This document shows positions 24,035 through 31,427 of a stretch of 44,617 nucleotides of DNA, in pieces. The notes under the pieces are model-generated. The model did no database searches and had not been told where the DNA came from. It saw only the letters and a list, made by a program, of their open reading frames with translations. Position 1 is the stretch's first letter. The number at the start of each line of letters is the position of its first letter. Made by a program: the position numbers and the translations under genes. This stretch comes from an archaeon (GTDB lineage Archaea > Thermoproteota > Nitrososphaeria > Nitrososphaerales > Gagatemarchaeaceae): positions 1 through 44,617 of the forward strand of contig JAJZNC010000043.1 in the NCBI GenBank assembly GCA_021848045.1. The letters run 5' to 3'.

Positions 24035-24394
24035 ATGTCCGCGCCCACAGCGCCCGTTCAGACTGCGAAAGTGCCGTTCCAAGCCTTTTCCCAGCTAGAG
24101 ATCAGGGTCGGGAAGATCCTGACCGTGGACGACATCCCGACCGCAAGGAAGCCAATCTACAGACTCACGATCGACTTTGGCCCGGTCGGGGTCAAGCAGT
24201 GCGCCGGTGGCATCAAGGCGTACTATTCCAAGGAGAAGCTCGTCGGCAAGCTGGTCGTGGCAGTCCTGAACCTCGAGCCAAAACCAATCGCCGGTGTGGT
24301 GTCGGAGTGCATGATGCTGGCCTCTTTCACCGACTCTGACCTTTCCCTTCTCTGTCCAGACAAGGTCATGCCCCTCGGGACCAGCGTCGCCTGA
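24035..24394 (+). CDS. CsaA-like tRNA-binding OB-fold protein
   Basis: A 119-residue protein consisting of one EMAP-II/Trbp111 tRNA-binding domain: FSQLEIRVGKILTVDDIPTA, KQCAGGIKAYYSKEKLVGK, and LNLEPKPIAGVVSECMMLAS (each under 20 residues in the source segments). This is the CsaA-type stand-alone form, which binds tRNA-like structures or acts as a chaperone. The start is fixed by TATA spacing. Confidence 0.92.
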   Translation: MSAPTAPVQTAKVPFQAFSQLEIRVGKILTVDDIPTARKPIYRLTIDFGPVGVKQCAGGIKAYYSKEKLVGKLVVAVLNLEPKPIAGVVSECMMLASFTDSDLSLLCPDKVMPLGTSVA

Positions 24395-24442
24395 GCTGGT
24401 CTCGTCATCCTTTTATCCAGACTATTTCAGAACCGCGTTCGC

Positions 24443-24555
24443 GCGGTCGTTGTCTAGCCTGGTAGGACATCAAGCCTCACGAGGCGTGTAGGCTTGCCAA
24501 GCTGGTAATCCCGGCATCGGGACCAGACGCCCGGGTTCAAATCCCGGCGACCGCA
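24443..24555 (+). tRNA. tRNA-Gly(GCC) with introns in the anticodon stem and the T-stem
   Basis: Acceptor GCGGTCG pairs with CGACCGC, with A73. Deleting 24472-24490 (19 bases) and 24515-24534 (20 bases) gives an anticodon arm TCGGC-TTGCCAA-GCTGG (anticodon GCC), variable loop TAATC and T-arm CCGGG-TTCAAAT-CCCGG, a complete 74-base tRNA. The first intron splits positions 28/29 and the second 52/53; a CCGG direct repeat makes the second boundary shiftable. In the precursor, CTGGT pairs with ACCAG inside intron 2, which would hide the gene from ordinary folding. The promoter is CCTTTTATCC at 24410-24419. Confidence 0.88.
24544..24554 (+). repeat. tRNA-Gly 3' end, first copy of a short direct repeat
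   Basis: CCGGCGACCGC, the 3' acceptor/T-stem end of tRNA-Gly, recurs at 25477-25487 and 26260-26270 and with 10 of 11 bases at 25533-25542. All are in the same orientation and within 1.7 kb. Confidence 0.55.
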
Positions 24556-24716
24556 CTCCAATCTATCGAACCCCCGGAGTCAAAAATCCTCGACAGAGAA
24601 TCCAACCGCCTGTGCAACTGGCACTGCCCGGTGCCCAGTCCCGTTTCGTGATGCAATATGACCATTCGCAAAAGCAAAGAGTTATAATCCTATCGACAAA
24701 ATAGGAATCGCCGGTA

Positions 24717-24968
24717 TTGAAAGCCAAGGTAGCAAGGAGATACCAGGTCACCATTCCAGAGGAAGTCAGGGAGGAGGTTGGGATCAACGTAGGCGACATC
24801 GTGGATGTCAGTAGCCATGAGGGGAAAGTTGTAATCGAAAAAGTGGGGAGAAATTGGGATGAGGTAATGGCTGAGACGAGAGGTGCCTGGAAGTCTCATC
24901 CGGCTTTCTCTGGTTTGACGGATTCTGTCGAGATAACGCATTGGCTCAGAAACAAACGCGTGAAATAG
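24717..24968 (+). CDS. AbrB/MazE-type antitoxin (VapB)
   Basis: An 83-residue protein with an N-terminal swapped-hairpin domain: KVARRYQVTIPEEVREEVG, then VGDIVDVSSHEGKVVIEK. The C-terminal half is the toxin-wrapping part. TTG at 24717 follows a TATA-like GTTATAATCC (24681-24690). The VapC gene overlaps its end by 28 bases. GC content is lower than in neighbouring core genes, as expected for a mobile module. Confidence 0.87.
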   Translation: MKAKVARRYQVTIPEEVREEVGINVGDIVDVSSHEGKVVIEKVGRNWDEVMAETRGAWKSHPAFSGLTDSVEITHWLRNKRVK

Positions 24969-25405
24969 CTACCACGCTGTGTCTGGACACAGGCGTCCTT
25001 ATCAGCCATCTACGGGGAGACAGGTTCGCGGAAGAGACAGACTCCTTCCTTCGAAGGGCCATCACGAGCAAGAAGCAACTTGTGATACCTGATGTGGTCT
25101 ACGCCGAACTATACACCGGAATCTTTCTCGCGCCGAATCCGAAGGCCGAGGAATCCCGTGTCCAGAGCTTGCTGAAAGTGAATGGGGTCGAGGTTAGAAC
25201 CTCCAGGTCGTTGAAGGTTGCCAAGAGAGCGGGCGCGCTCTACTCAAAGGTGCTGAGCGGGACTGGTCTGGTGGACAGAATCCTCCCAGACCTGTTGATT
25301 GCCGCACAGGCAGAAGCCACGTCGCAGGCCTTTGTCACTTGGAACGAGGCGGATTACAAAGACTTGGGGCTGCGTATCCCTGTCGTCGTTCCAACAAGGG
25401 TGTGA
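24941..25405 (+). CDS. VapC-type PIN ribonuclease toxin
   Basis: A 154-residue PIN-domain protein. Acidic metal-binding residues are D in CLDTGVLIS, E in DVVYAELYTG, D in VDRILPDLLIAAQA and D in WNEADYKDLG. It should cleave RNA and be held by the overlapping AbrB-type antitoxin. The start is TTG 24941, inside the antitoxin gene. Confidence 0.88.
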   Translation: MAQKQTREIATTLCLDTGVLISHLRGDRFAEETDSFLRRAITSKKQLVIPDVVYAELYTGIFLAPNPKAEESRVQSLLKVNGVEVRTSRSLKVAKRAGALYSKVLSGTGLVDRILPDLLIAAQAEATSQAFVTWNEADYKDLGLRIPVVVPTRV

Positions 25406-25476
25406 CGAGTCCCGTTCGAGACCTGACGACCGTTGAACCCGTCGCTTTCTTGAGCCCGACCCGAGGAGTTGTGTTA

Positions 25477-25487
25477 CCGGCGACCGC
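25477..25487 (+). repeat. Direct repeat of tRNA-Gly 3' end
   Basis: An exact 11-base copy (CCGGCGACCGC) in the gap between the two VapBC modules. Confidence 0.5.
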
Positions 25488-25526
25488 GCAGGCAAATTCC
25501 CTAAGGGGTTTGAGCGGAATCGAGTG

Positions 25527-25542
25527 TGCGAACCGGCGACCG
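25527..25542 (+). repeat. 16-base direct repeat left of the second VapBC module
   Basis: TGCGAACCGGCGACCG is identical to 26254-26269, and both copies are preceded by GGA-A/T-TCGAG. The pair brackets the module at 25559-26172. The inner ten bases match the tRNA-Gly 3' end. Confidence 0.6.
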
Positions 25543-25558
25543 GATTCGGCCACGTCGA

Positions 25559-25954
25559 TCAGAACCATCTGGTCTTGATGCCCAATGACTCGTAGTGCGG
25601 GTCGTCAGTCACGACGTGTTCAGCCGCCCTGGTCTTGACGAAAGATCCGATCAGGGCGTCCGCGGTCGGGACGTCTGGATGCGAGAGCAGCAAGTCGCCC
25701 GCTGCCATGGCCTCTGCTTCTTCCAAAGGTACCACGCGCATTCCTCTTTCTACGAGCAGTCGCAGCCTCGTCTTCGCCCCGTCTTTGCCTATCCTGGGAC
25801 CTGCGATCTTAATGAACTCCGTTAGCACTATCGAAGGCGCTAGCAGGCGCCCGACAATCTCGCGCTGGACGAGATTCTCCGCTTCTTTCTTTTCTTCGAC
25901 CGTCGAAGGGAATTCCAGGGTGAGCAAGAGGCGTGTGTCAGCGACCCCCGTCAA
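25559..25954 (-). CDS. VapC-type PIN ribonuclease toxin (second module)
   Basis: A 131-residue PIN protein. VADTRLLLTLEF supplies the first Asp, SIVLTEFIKIAG the Glu, and PTADALIGSFV and VVTDDPHYESLG the later Asp residues. It overlaps its antitoxin gene by four bases and faces the other VapC end to end across a 150-base gap. Confidence 0.87.
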   Translation of the reverse strand: MTGVADTRLLLTLEFPSTVEEKKEAENLVQREIVGRLLAPSIVLTEFIKIAGPRIGKDGAKTRLRLLVERGMRVVPLEEAEAMAAGDLLLSHPDVPTADALIGSFVKTRAAEHVVTDDPHYESLGIKTRWF

Positions 25955-26172
25955 CGCCAGGCTCTCCTCAATAGGTCTAGCTCCTCGATGACTTTCTTGT
26001 GCTCTTCTCTCCCTACCACGCTGCCTCCTTCTAACGGAGGCGACGGAGTGAAGACGATTTTGCCGTCTCTTTCTCCGGCTTCCAGGATGTCTCCCTCGCT
26101 TATCCCCAATCTCGCCCTGAGTTCAGCGGGGATCGTAACCTGACCCTTGCGTTTGACTCTGACGCGGGACAA
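25951..26172 (-). CDS. AbrB/MazE-type antitoxin (second module)
   Basis: A 73-residue protein starting MSRVRVKRKGQVTIPAELR, with RLGISEGDILEAGERDGKIV, an AbrB/SpoVT fold, then a short toxin-binding tail. It starts with TTG 26172. Its promoter is probably GGTTTAAGTAC on the minus strand (26203-26213). Confidence 0.87.
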   Translation of the reverse strand: MSRVRVKRKGQVTIPAELRARLGISEGDILEAGERDGKIVFTPSPPLEGGSVVGREEHKKVIEELDLLRRAWR

Positions 26173-26253
26173 CTCTCTCTTAGTAATACTGACTACGAGT
26201 CGTACTTAAACCGTGCAGTCATACTAGGGAGGGGATTCGAGCTGACTCGTCTC

Positions 26254-26269
26254 TGCGAACCGGCGACCG
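26254..26269 (+). repeat. 16-base direct repeat right of the second VapBC module
   Basis: Identical to 25527-25542. It lies just beyond the antitoxin promoter, so the two copies enclose one complete toxin-antitoxin unit. Confidence 0.6.
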
Positions 26270-26270
26270 C

Positions 26271-26760
26271 GTCTCTCGCCTCGTTCGACGGGCCCCGGGC
26301 CGCGAAGAGCCGACGAGCCCTGGCCGACTGCGGCGATGTAGAGGACGAGAAGCCCACCAGGCAACCTCTCCGACCCGCCAGTGCCTCCTGCCACTGCCAC
26401 AGCGCTTCGTTCTGCCACGTGGTTTATTGTCGATGAGGCGCTCTTGATGGCCGCGAGGTCTGACCCGTCCGGGAGCCGCACTCGGAGCTGGACGGCAGGG
26501 CCCCTGCCCTAGGAGATGCTGACCTCGCAGCCGGTCACCTGAGGGATGGGCGCCGCACTCGCCGGCGGACTCTGCACGCTACCTCCCCCTCCGAGGGGTC
26601 GACGATGGGATCGGGCAAGGCCTACCGTACCCTGGCGGGCTCCAATCGAGGCGCCGATCCCGTTCCCAACCTTGGAAGGCGTCTCTGGGCGGAGCCGCAG
26701 CCCGCTGAGGGGCTAGGCGTCGCCGCTCGGGGGTCGGAGGACTCGCCGGAGTGCGGCATC
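26271..26760. other. Gene-poor stretch with possible remnants
   Basis: No confident gene. On the minus strand one open frame without a usable start ends in VTGCEVSIS (TAG near 26511), and another, from 26481, begins VRLPDGSDLAAIKSASSTIN. Both have coding-like base composition but no recognisable family, so they may be decayed genes. Confidence 0.35.
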
Positions 26761-26813
26761 CCGTCGGCACATGGCTTTATCCGCCCTGTAGCCCCGACGC
26801 ATGGAGTCAGACT

Positions 26814-26990
26814 ATGGCCAAGGTAGAAATCAAGTCAGCTGAGAACGGACCGAACCTGGTGTCGATCGACGGCAAGGTCGTCGCCGCGCTGTGCCGATGC
26901 GGAGGCTCGTCTAACAAGCCCTACTGCGACGGGACCCACGCGAAGATCAAGTTCACGGCCAAGGCGGCGGAGGTCAAGCTTCCCGTCTAG
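26814..26990 (+). CDS. CDGSH iron-sulfur domain protein
   Basis: A 58-residue protein, the minimal size for a CDGSH protein. The cluster motif CRCGGSSNKPYCDGTH provides three Cys and one His for a 2Fe-2S cluster. The start ATG is 26814; an in-frame upstream extension is not protein-like. TGGCTTTATCC at 26772-26782 is the TATA box. Likely a redox or Fe-S transfer protein. Confidence 0.93.
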   Translation: MAKVEIKSAENGPNLVSIDGKVVAALCRCGGSSNKPYCDGTHAKIKFTAKAAEVKLPV

Positions 26991-27038
26991 GCGGCTCCCT
27001 GACCTGCACCGCCCCGGTCCAGTCGGTGCCTCGCTGAC

Positions 27039-27369
27039 TTTTACGTCTGGGCGCTAGTCCTCATCGGGCTGTCTGCGAACGCGGTCTCCTCGGAGGCAGG
27101 GCGGCTCGCCGACTCGGTAGTGAGCAAGTCTGTGACCCGCTTCGAACGCGTCTTCGCCAGGTTCGCCTCGCGAGCCGCGTACGCCATCCTGGCGTTCTCG
27201 TTCGTGGCGGCCGTCCTCGTGGGGGCTCTCGCTCAGGATTGACGCGAAGGGCTTCTCCTGGACGGGGTCCGTGGGCGCCGAGGACCGGGATGCGACTGCC
27301 GGCTACCTGGCCATCGCAGTGGCCTCCTTCGCCCTGTCCTCCGCGTACTTTCACCTGAAGGACGCGTAG
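27039..27369 (+). pseudogene. Small membrane protein gene(s), no standard start, apparent frameshift
   Basis: The first frame (to TGA 27240-27242) reads FYVWALVLIGLSANAV, SVVSKSVTRFERVFARF and AAYAILAFSFVAAVLVGAL. The next frame, one base over (to TAG 27367-27369), reads DAKGFSWTGSVGAEDRD and AGYLAIAVASFALSSAYF. Third-position GC is high, as in real genes here. No ATG, GTG or TTG precedes the first hydrophobic segment, although CTTTTACG at 27038-27045 resembles a TATA box. It is either one frameshifted gene with three membrane helices or two coupled small genes with unusual starts. Confidence 0.42.
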
Positions 27370-27371
27370 CG

Positions 27372-29201
27372 TCAGCGCCTGCGATGGCGATGACCCTCTG
27401 CAGGGCCCATGGCGACCACGTCGAAGAGTATCTTCCTGTAGTTTATGGTGAGCGACCGCGCGTAGAACGGGCCCTCGATCGTCATCTCCTGCAGGTTGAA
27501 CTCCCTCTTCTGGTGGAGCTCGAACCTCTCGAAGGAGAGGCAGTCCTCGAGGTACCGGCAGAGCGCCGACGGGTCCGGGTTGACCACCACCTCGGGAGGG
27601 ATCGTCTCCCTCGCCGAAGCGACGAGCACGTCGTTGAGAGCCTCCCTCGCCGCGGTGTAGCTCTTCCACGCCTCCTCCACGAACCCCAGGTAGACGCCGT
27701 GCCCGAGCAGCCTCGAGACGAAAGCCCCCTCCTTGTCCTCGGAGTACCTCTTGAGGAGGAGGGCCTTCACGTTCAGCTCGCTCGTCTTGTCGAAGGCGTA
27801 CAGGAACTGGCGCGCGCGCCCCTCGAGCTCGGTCTTCCACGCGTGGTTCAGCGAGTCGCCGAACGCCCCGCACGCGAGGAGGAACCTCGCCATCTGGTAG
27901 TCGCCCTGGATCACCGCACTGGATATCATGTGGGCAAAGTCCGGGTCGTAGGGGATCTCGCTCATCAGGGTCCCCTTCTCGGTGATGACCTTGCTTCGGC
28001 GGTCGATGGCCCCTACGTCCGCGAGCCAGTCCTCGGCGAAGGCCACCTCTTTGTGGTTGACCTTCGACATGAACTCGAGCTCGGAGAGCTTGAGACCGTA
28101 CTTGGACATCAGGAGCACGAGGTCGAACGGGGTCTCGGTCTCCAGCGCCTTGCGCACCGGGATGGGCGAGATCTTCTTGGGGACGGGGACGTCTGAAATT
28201 ATCACCGCACGCCCCGGCTTGAACCTCCCTATCCTACCGACCATCTGGAGCAGCGAGTTGTTGTCGATCTTCTTGTAGTGGAGCGTCTTCCTCCCGAACC
28301 TCTCCTTCCCGTCGATGACCTCGTTGAAGATGAGCACGTTGTCCACGTAGATGTTCACGGACGAGGCGATCACGTTCGTCGCGAAGACCCTTAGGTTCTT
28401 GTCCAGCTCCGCCCTCGCCTGGATCTTGTTGATCTCCGAGCCGTCGAGGCCGCCGTGGACGTACACCCCTCCGTAGCTGAACGCGTACTTCTCGACGAGC
28501 CGCCTGGTCGGGAGGAAGACCAGCCAGGACTCCCCCTCGGGCTGGGTGTAGAGGTAGCTCCCCAGCTTCCTGAACATCTCGTCGACGTCCCTGGCCTGCT
28601 CCACGCTTGTCGATACGGCGTATCTTCTGCCGCTGAGCCTGTACAGCCTGGAGATCCCCAGGAACGATAGGAACTCGTGGGGGTCTATGGTCGCGCTCAT
28701 TATGCGAAACAGGTTCCCCGCCTCGGCCTCATGCTTCTTCGCGAGCGAGAGGCAGAGCTCCAGCTGGGACGACATCTGGTGGCTCTCGTCGAAGTAGATC
28801 GAGGCGTCTAGGACGGAGTTCTCGGCCAGCATCCTGAGTAGGACGCCGTCCGTCACGATCTCGATCTTCCCGCCCACGTTGATCTTGGTGTCCTTTGTTA
28901 TCACGGCGAGCTCGTCCTTCACCTCCGGATGGAGCGCCTCCAGCGAGTAGAAGAGGGCGCTGCAGGACGCCCTGGATGGCTCCCTGATCACGATCCTCCT
29001 GCTTCTACCGCTCAGCTCGAACTCGTGGATCGGGGTGACGGTGCTCTTCCCTGTGCCGACGTCCCCTATGATGACGAAGTGGTCTCGGAAGTCTATCGAG
29101 CCGAGGATCGAGAAGATCGGGAGATCGACCTGCGCCGGCGAAACCCGGTCTGGGGCGGGTGGTCTGGCCTGCGCACCCTCCACGGTCGAGTCTGCGGCCA
29201 A
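27372..29201 (-). CDS. DEAH-type superfamily 2 helicase
   Basis: A 609-residue SF2 helicase. Motif I is GDVGTGKST (46-54), motif II YFDESHQ (a DESH variant of DEAH), motif III MSATID and motif VI QMVGRIGRFKPGR; FLPTRR begins the second RecA domain. A long helical C-terminal region of about 200 residues follows, as in DHX/HrpA-like proteins. The frame is open to 29537, but that part overlaps the divergent HerA-like gene. TTG 29201 lies about 36 bases from a TATA box and is chosen as the start. It shares a promoter region with the HerA-like ATPase, suggesting linked function. Confidence 0.85.
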   Translation of the reverse strand: MAADSTVEGAQARPPAPDRVSPAQVDLPIFSILGSIDFRDHFVIIGDVGTGKSTVTPIHEFELSGRSRRIVIREPSRASCSALFYSLEALHPEVKDELAVITKDTKINVGGKIEIVTDGVLLRMLAENSVLDASIYFDESHQMSSQLELCLSLAKKHEAEAGNLFRIMSATIDPHEFLSFLGISRLYRLSGRRYAVSTSVEQARDVDEMFRKLGSYLYTQPEGESWLVFLPTRRLVEKYAFSYGGVYVHGGLDGSEINKIQARAELDKNLRVFATNVIASSVNIYVDNVLIFNEVIDGKERFGRKTLHYKKIDNNSLLQMVGRIGRFKPGRAVIISDVPVPKKISPIPVRKALETETPFDLVLLMSKYGLKLSELEFMSKVNHKEVAFAEDWLADVGAIDRRSKVITEKGTLMSEIPYDPDFAHMISSAVIQGDYQMARFLLACGAFGDSLNHAWKTELEGRARQFLYAFDKTSELNVKALLLKRYSEDKEGAFVSRLLGHGVYLGFVEEAWKSYTAAREALNDVLVASARETIPPEVVVNPDPSALCRYLEDCLSFERFELHQKREFNLQEMTIEGPFYARSLTINYRKILFDVVAMGPAEGHRHRRR

Positions 29202-29233
29202 GTATCTTCTTTCCGGGCAACGACGGACGGGGG

Positions 29234-29240
29234 ATAAAAG
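29234..29240 (-). promoter_or_regulatory. TATA box of the DEAH helicase gene
   Basis: The minus strand reads CTTTTAT, in TACTTTTATCCCC. Predicted transcription start near 29211 gives a leader of about 10 bases to TTG 29201. Confidence 0.5.
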
Positions 29241-29281
29241 TAGGTCGGGGCTCCTCTGCCTGGCCCGCGCGCCGGGCGAAC

Positions 29282-29290
29282 CATTAAATC
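29282..29290 (+). promoter_or_regulatory. TATA box of the HerA-like gene
   Basis: CATTAAATC centred on 29286 is 26-27 bases before ATG 29313, predicting a leaderless message. It lies about 45 bases from the divergent helicase TATA box. Confidence 0.6.
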
Positions 29291-29312
29291 CGACGGGGGA
29301 TGTTCGGGGCAC

Positions 29313-30899
29313 ATGGAGAAGGCGGCCGCGACCAGACCTGACGCTAAGGAGCCGGTCCTCCACCTCGGGTGGGACGGAGAGGCGCCATTCGAGGTGGACG
29401 CGAACGTCCTCGCCACCGGGAGGACCTGCGTGATAGGCGCCAGCGGGAGCGGCAAGAGCTACGCGGTGAGCGTGATCTGCGAAGAGCTTTGCAAGGGGCA
29501 GGTCCCTTTCGCCATAGTGGACACCGAGGGCGAGCACTCTGGGCTCAAGGAGAAGTTCGACGTGATCTGGGTGGCCGACGACCCTTCGGCCGACGTCAGG
29601 TGGTCAGACCTAGACGTCTCGGAGCTCGCGAGCCAAGCCCCTGACATCGCGCCCCTCATCCTCGACGTCTCGGAGACCGAGAATCCCAGGGAGGTCATCG
29701 GCGGACTCCTGAGCGCCCTCTACCTGGAGGTGGAGCGCCGCAGGACCCCCTACCTCGTGATAGTCGAGGAGGCCGACAGGTTCGTCCCCCAGAACGGGGA
29801 GAGGCTCCCGATCTTCGGCGAGGTCGCAAGGAGGGGCAGGAAGCGGGGGATGGGATTGATGGTCTGCACGCAGAGGCCTTCGCTCGTGGACAAGAACATC
29901 CTCAGCCAGTGCGGGAACCAGCTGATAGGCAAGCTCGTGATCAAGAACGACCTCCAGGCTGTCGCCCAGTTCTTCTCCGGGCACGAGCTTCCAAAGTACC
30001 TGACGACCCTGCCCGCTGGGAGGTTCTACGCGATGGGAGGGCTCTCCTCGAGCCCGCGCTCAATCGCCATCCGCAAGAAGGACACCCGCTACGGAGGGGG
30101 GACCCCCAAGCTGGGGGCCCGCGTAGTGAAGCCCTTCGTCCCTGGGGCGGTGAAGGCCGCCCGCGCCCAGCCCAGAGCGGGGCGCAAAGAAGACCTCCTC
30201 GGGATCAATCCCACCTTCCGTCCCGAGGACGTTCCCGACATCGTGAAGCGGGACAAGAGCTTCATCTTCTTCGGGAAGGAGGAGACGGTGGCCAACGCTG
30301 AGCTCGTCTTGAGGCCCATGGTGGAGATGGGCGTCGCGGTCAAGACCGGGGTGATAAAGAGGAGGATAGAGATGCGCTATCTCATAGTCGACGGTCAGAC
30401 GGGCAAGTTCGTCGAGCTGGGAGACGCGCCCGTCCTTTTCGAGGGGTTCCAGCGCCTTATGGGGCTGACCTCCGATCAGATAGAGGTGCTCAAGACCACG
30501 CCTCCGGACAAGGAGGCGAGCGCGCTAGAGATAGCCAACAAGCTGGGGCTCTCCAAGGAGATGCTCAGGAGGCCGATACGCGTCCTGGAGGAGAAGAGGC
30601 TCGTCAGGTCGTCAGAGATCGGAAGGGCGAAGGTCTACCGGCGCATCTTCAGCTTTCCAGACCCTCAGTGGCACCAGTCGGAGAGGCCGCTGGAGGCCGT
30701 GGAGCCGAAGGGCAGGGTCGAGGAGTACAAGCTGGACGAGGGCAAGGTCCGCGAGGTGGTGAGGGGACTGATGCCCCACTCCGACGTCCAGAGCTTCAAG
30801 CGGTTCGTCTACCCGCTCTACAGGGTCGAGCTGATTATGCGAAGGAGGAAGAGGGTCGTCTGGCTCGACGGGACCACCGGGAAGGAGGTCCACCCATGA
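29313..30899 (+). CDS. HerA-like (DUF87) ATPase with C-terminal winged helix
   Basis: A 528-residue hexameric-type ATPase. Walker A is GASGSGKS (42-49), Walker B YLVIVEEADRF, followed by RRGRKRGMGLMVCTQRPSLV and the SQCGNQLIGKL segment common to HerA/FtsK-type pumps. The middle part is linker. The region near 400-450, with EASALEIANKLGLSKEMLR and RPIRVLEEKRLVR, is a winged helix-turn-helix. The classical HerA N-terminal barrel is short here. The family translocates DNA, often with NurA or another nuclease; no nurA is present, and the neighbour is a helicase. Confidence 0.88.
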   Translation: MEKAAATRPDAKEPVLHLGWDGEAPFEVDANVLATGRTCVIGASGSGKSYAVSVICEELCKGQVPFAIVDTEGEHSGLKEKFDVIWVADDPSADVRWSDLDVSELASQAPDIAPLILDVSETENPREVIGGLLSALYLEVERRRTPYLVIVEEADRFVPQNGERLPIFGEVARRGRKRGMGLMVCTQRPSLVDKNILSQCGNQLIGKLVIKNDLQAVAQFFSGHELPKYLTTLPAGRFYAMGGLSSSPRSIAIRKKDTRYGGGTPKLGARVVKPFVPGAVKAARAQPRAGRKEDLLGINPTFRPEDVPDIVKRDKSFIFFGKEETVANAELVLRPMVEMGVAVKTGVIKRRIEMRYLIVDGQTGKFVELGDAPVLFEGFQRLMGLTSDQIEVLKTTPPDKEASALEIANKLGLSKEMLRRPIRVLEEKRLVRSSEIGRAKVYRRIFSFPDPQWHQSERPLEAVEPKGRVEEYKLDEGKVREVVRGLMPHSDVQSFKRFVYPLYRVELIMRRRKRVVWLDGTTGKEVHP

Positions 30900-30956
30900 C
30901 TCGCCCGCCCACACGTTAAATCCCGCAAATACTATGCCTCAGGAGGGTAGACCGCG

Positions 30957-31370
30957 TTGGCCAAGGACAAGCTCGCCAGGAGGAAGGAAGCCGCGAAGAA
31001 GCCGCAGCTCCTCAGGTGGTCCGAGATAGAGGAGGAGAAGATGAACGACAAGATGACGCGGAAGCTCGCGGTCGGCCGGAACGAGATGGTCGGGCGGCTG
31101 CGCCTCTCGAAGGGAGCGGTCGTCCCCCCTCACAAGCACCTCGCAGAGCAGATCACGATGGTCATGAGCGGCTCGCTGAGGTTCACCGTGGCGGGGAAGG
31201 CGGTGACCGTGGCGGCGGGAGGGGTGCTCATCATCCCCCCGAACGTGGTGCACTCAGCGGTGGCGCTCGAGGACTGCGACGACATCGACTGCTTCAGCCC
31301 TCTGAGAGAGGACTGGCTCGCGGGCGACGACTCGTACCTGAGGACGGGCCGCTCTACCCTCGAGAAGTAA
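30957..31370 (+). CDS. Cupin-domain protein
   Basis: A 137-residue protein with a charged N-terminal tail (about 1-35) and a single cupin barrel: PPHKHLAEQITMVMSGSLRF gives the first motif (two His, Glu/Gln), and IPPNVVHSAVALEDC the second His. It should bind one metal ion; its role is unknown. TTG 30957 is preceded by AGGAGGGT (30941-30948) and by a TATA-like CGTTAAATCC (30914-30923). Confidence 0.87.
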   Translation: MAKDKLARRKEAAKKPQLLRWSEIEEEKMNDKMTRKLAVGRNEMVGRLRLSKGAVVPPHKHLAEQITMVMSGSLRFTVAGKAVTVAAGGVLIIPPNVVHSAVALEDCDDIDCFSPLREDWLAGDDSYLRTGRSTLEK

Positions 31371-31427
31371 GGGGCCGCGTCAAGGTTTAATCCGGCCTCC
31401 GGCGGGAGCGCGTGCCAGGAATCCCAG

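Noticed and set aside
26224-26770. Minus-strand frames of 60-85 codons downstream of the VapBC region
   Set aside because: Some coding-like composition but no start, promoter or family; noted only as possible remnants.
29202-29537. Upstream extension of the DEAH helicase frame
   Set aside because: It runs through the HerA-like gene and its promoter on the other strand, and the TATA box at 29234-29240 lies inside it.
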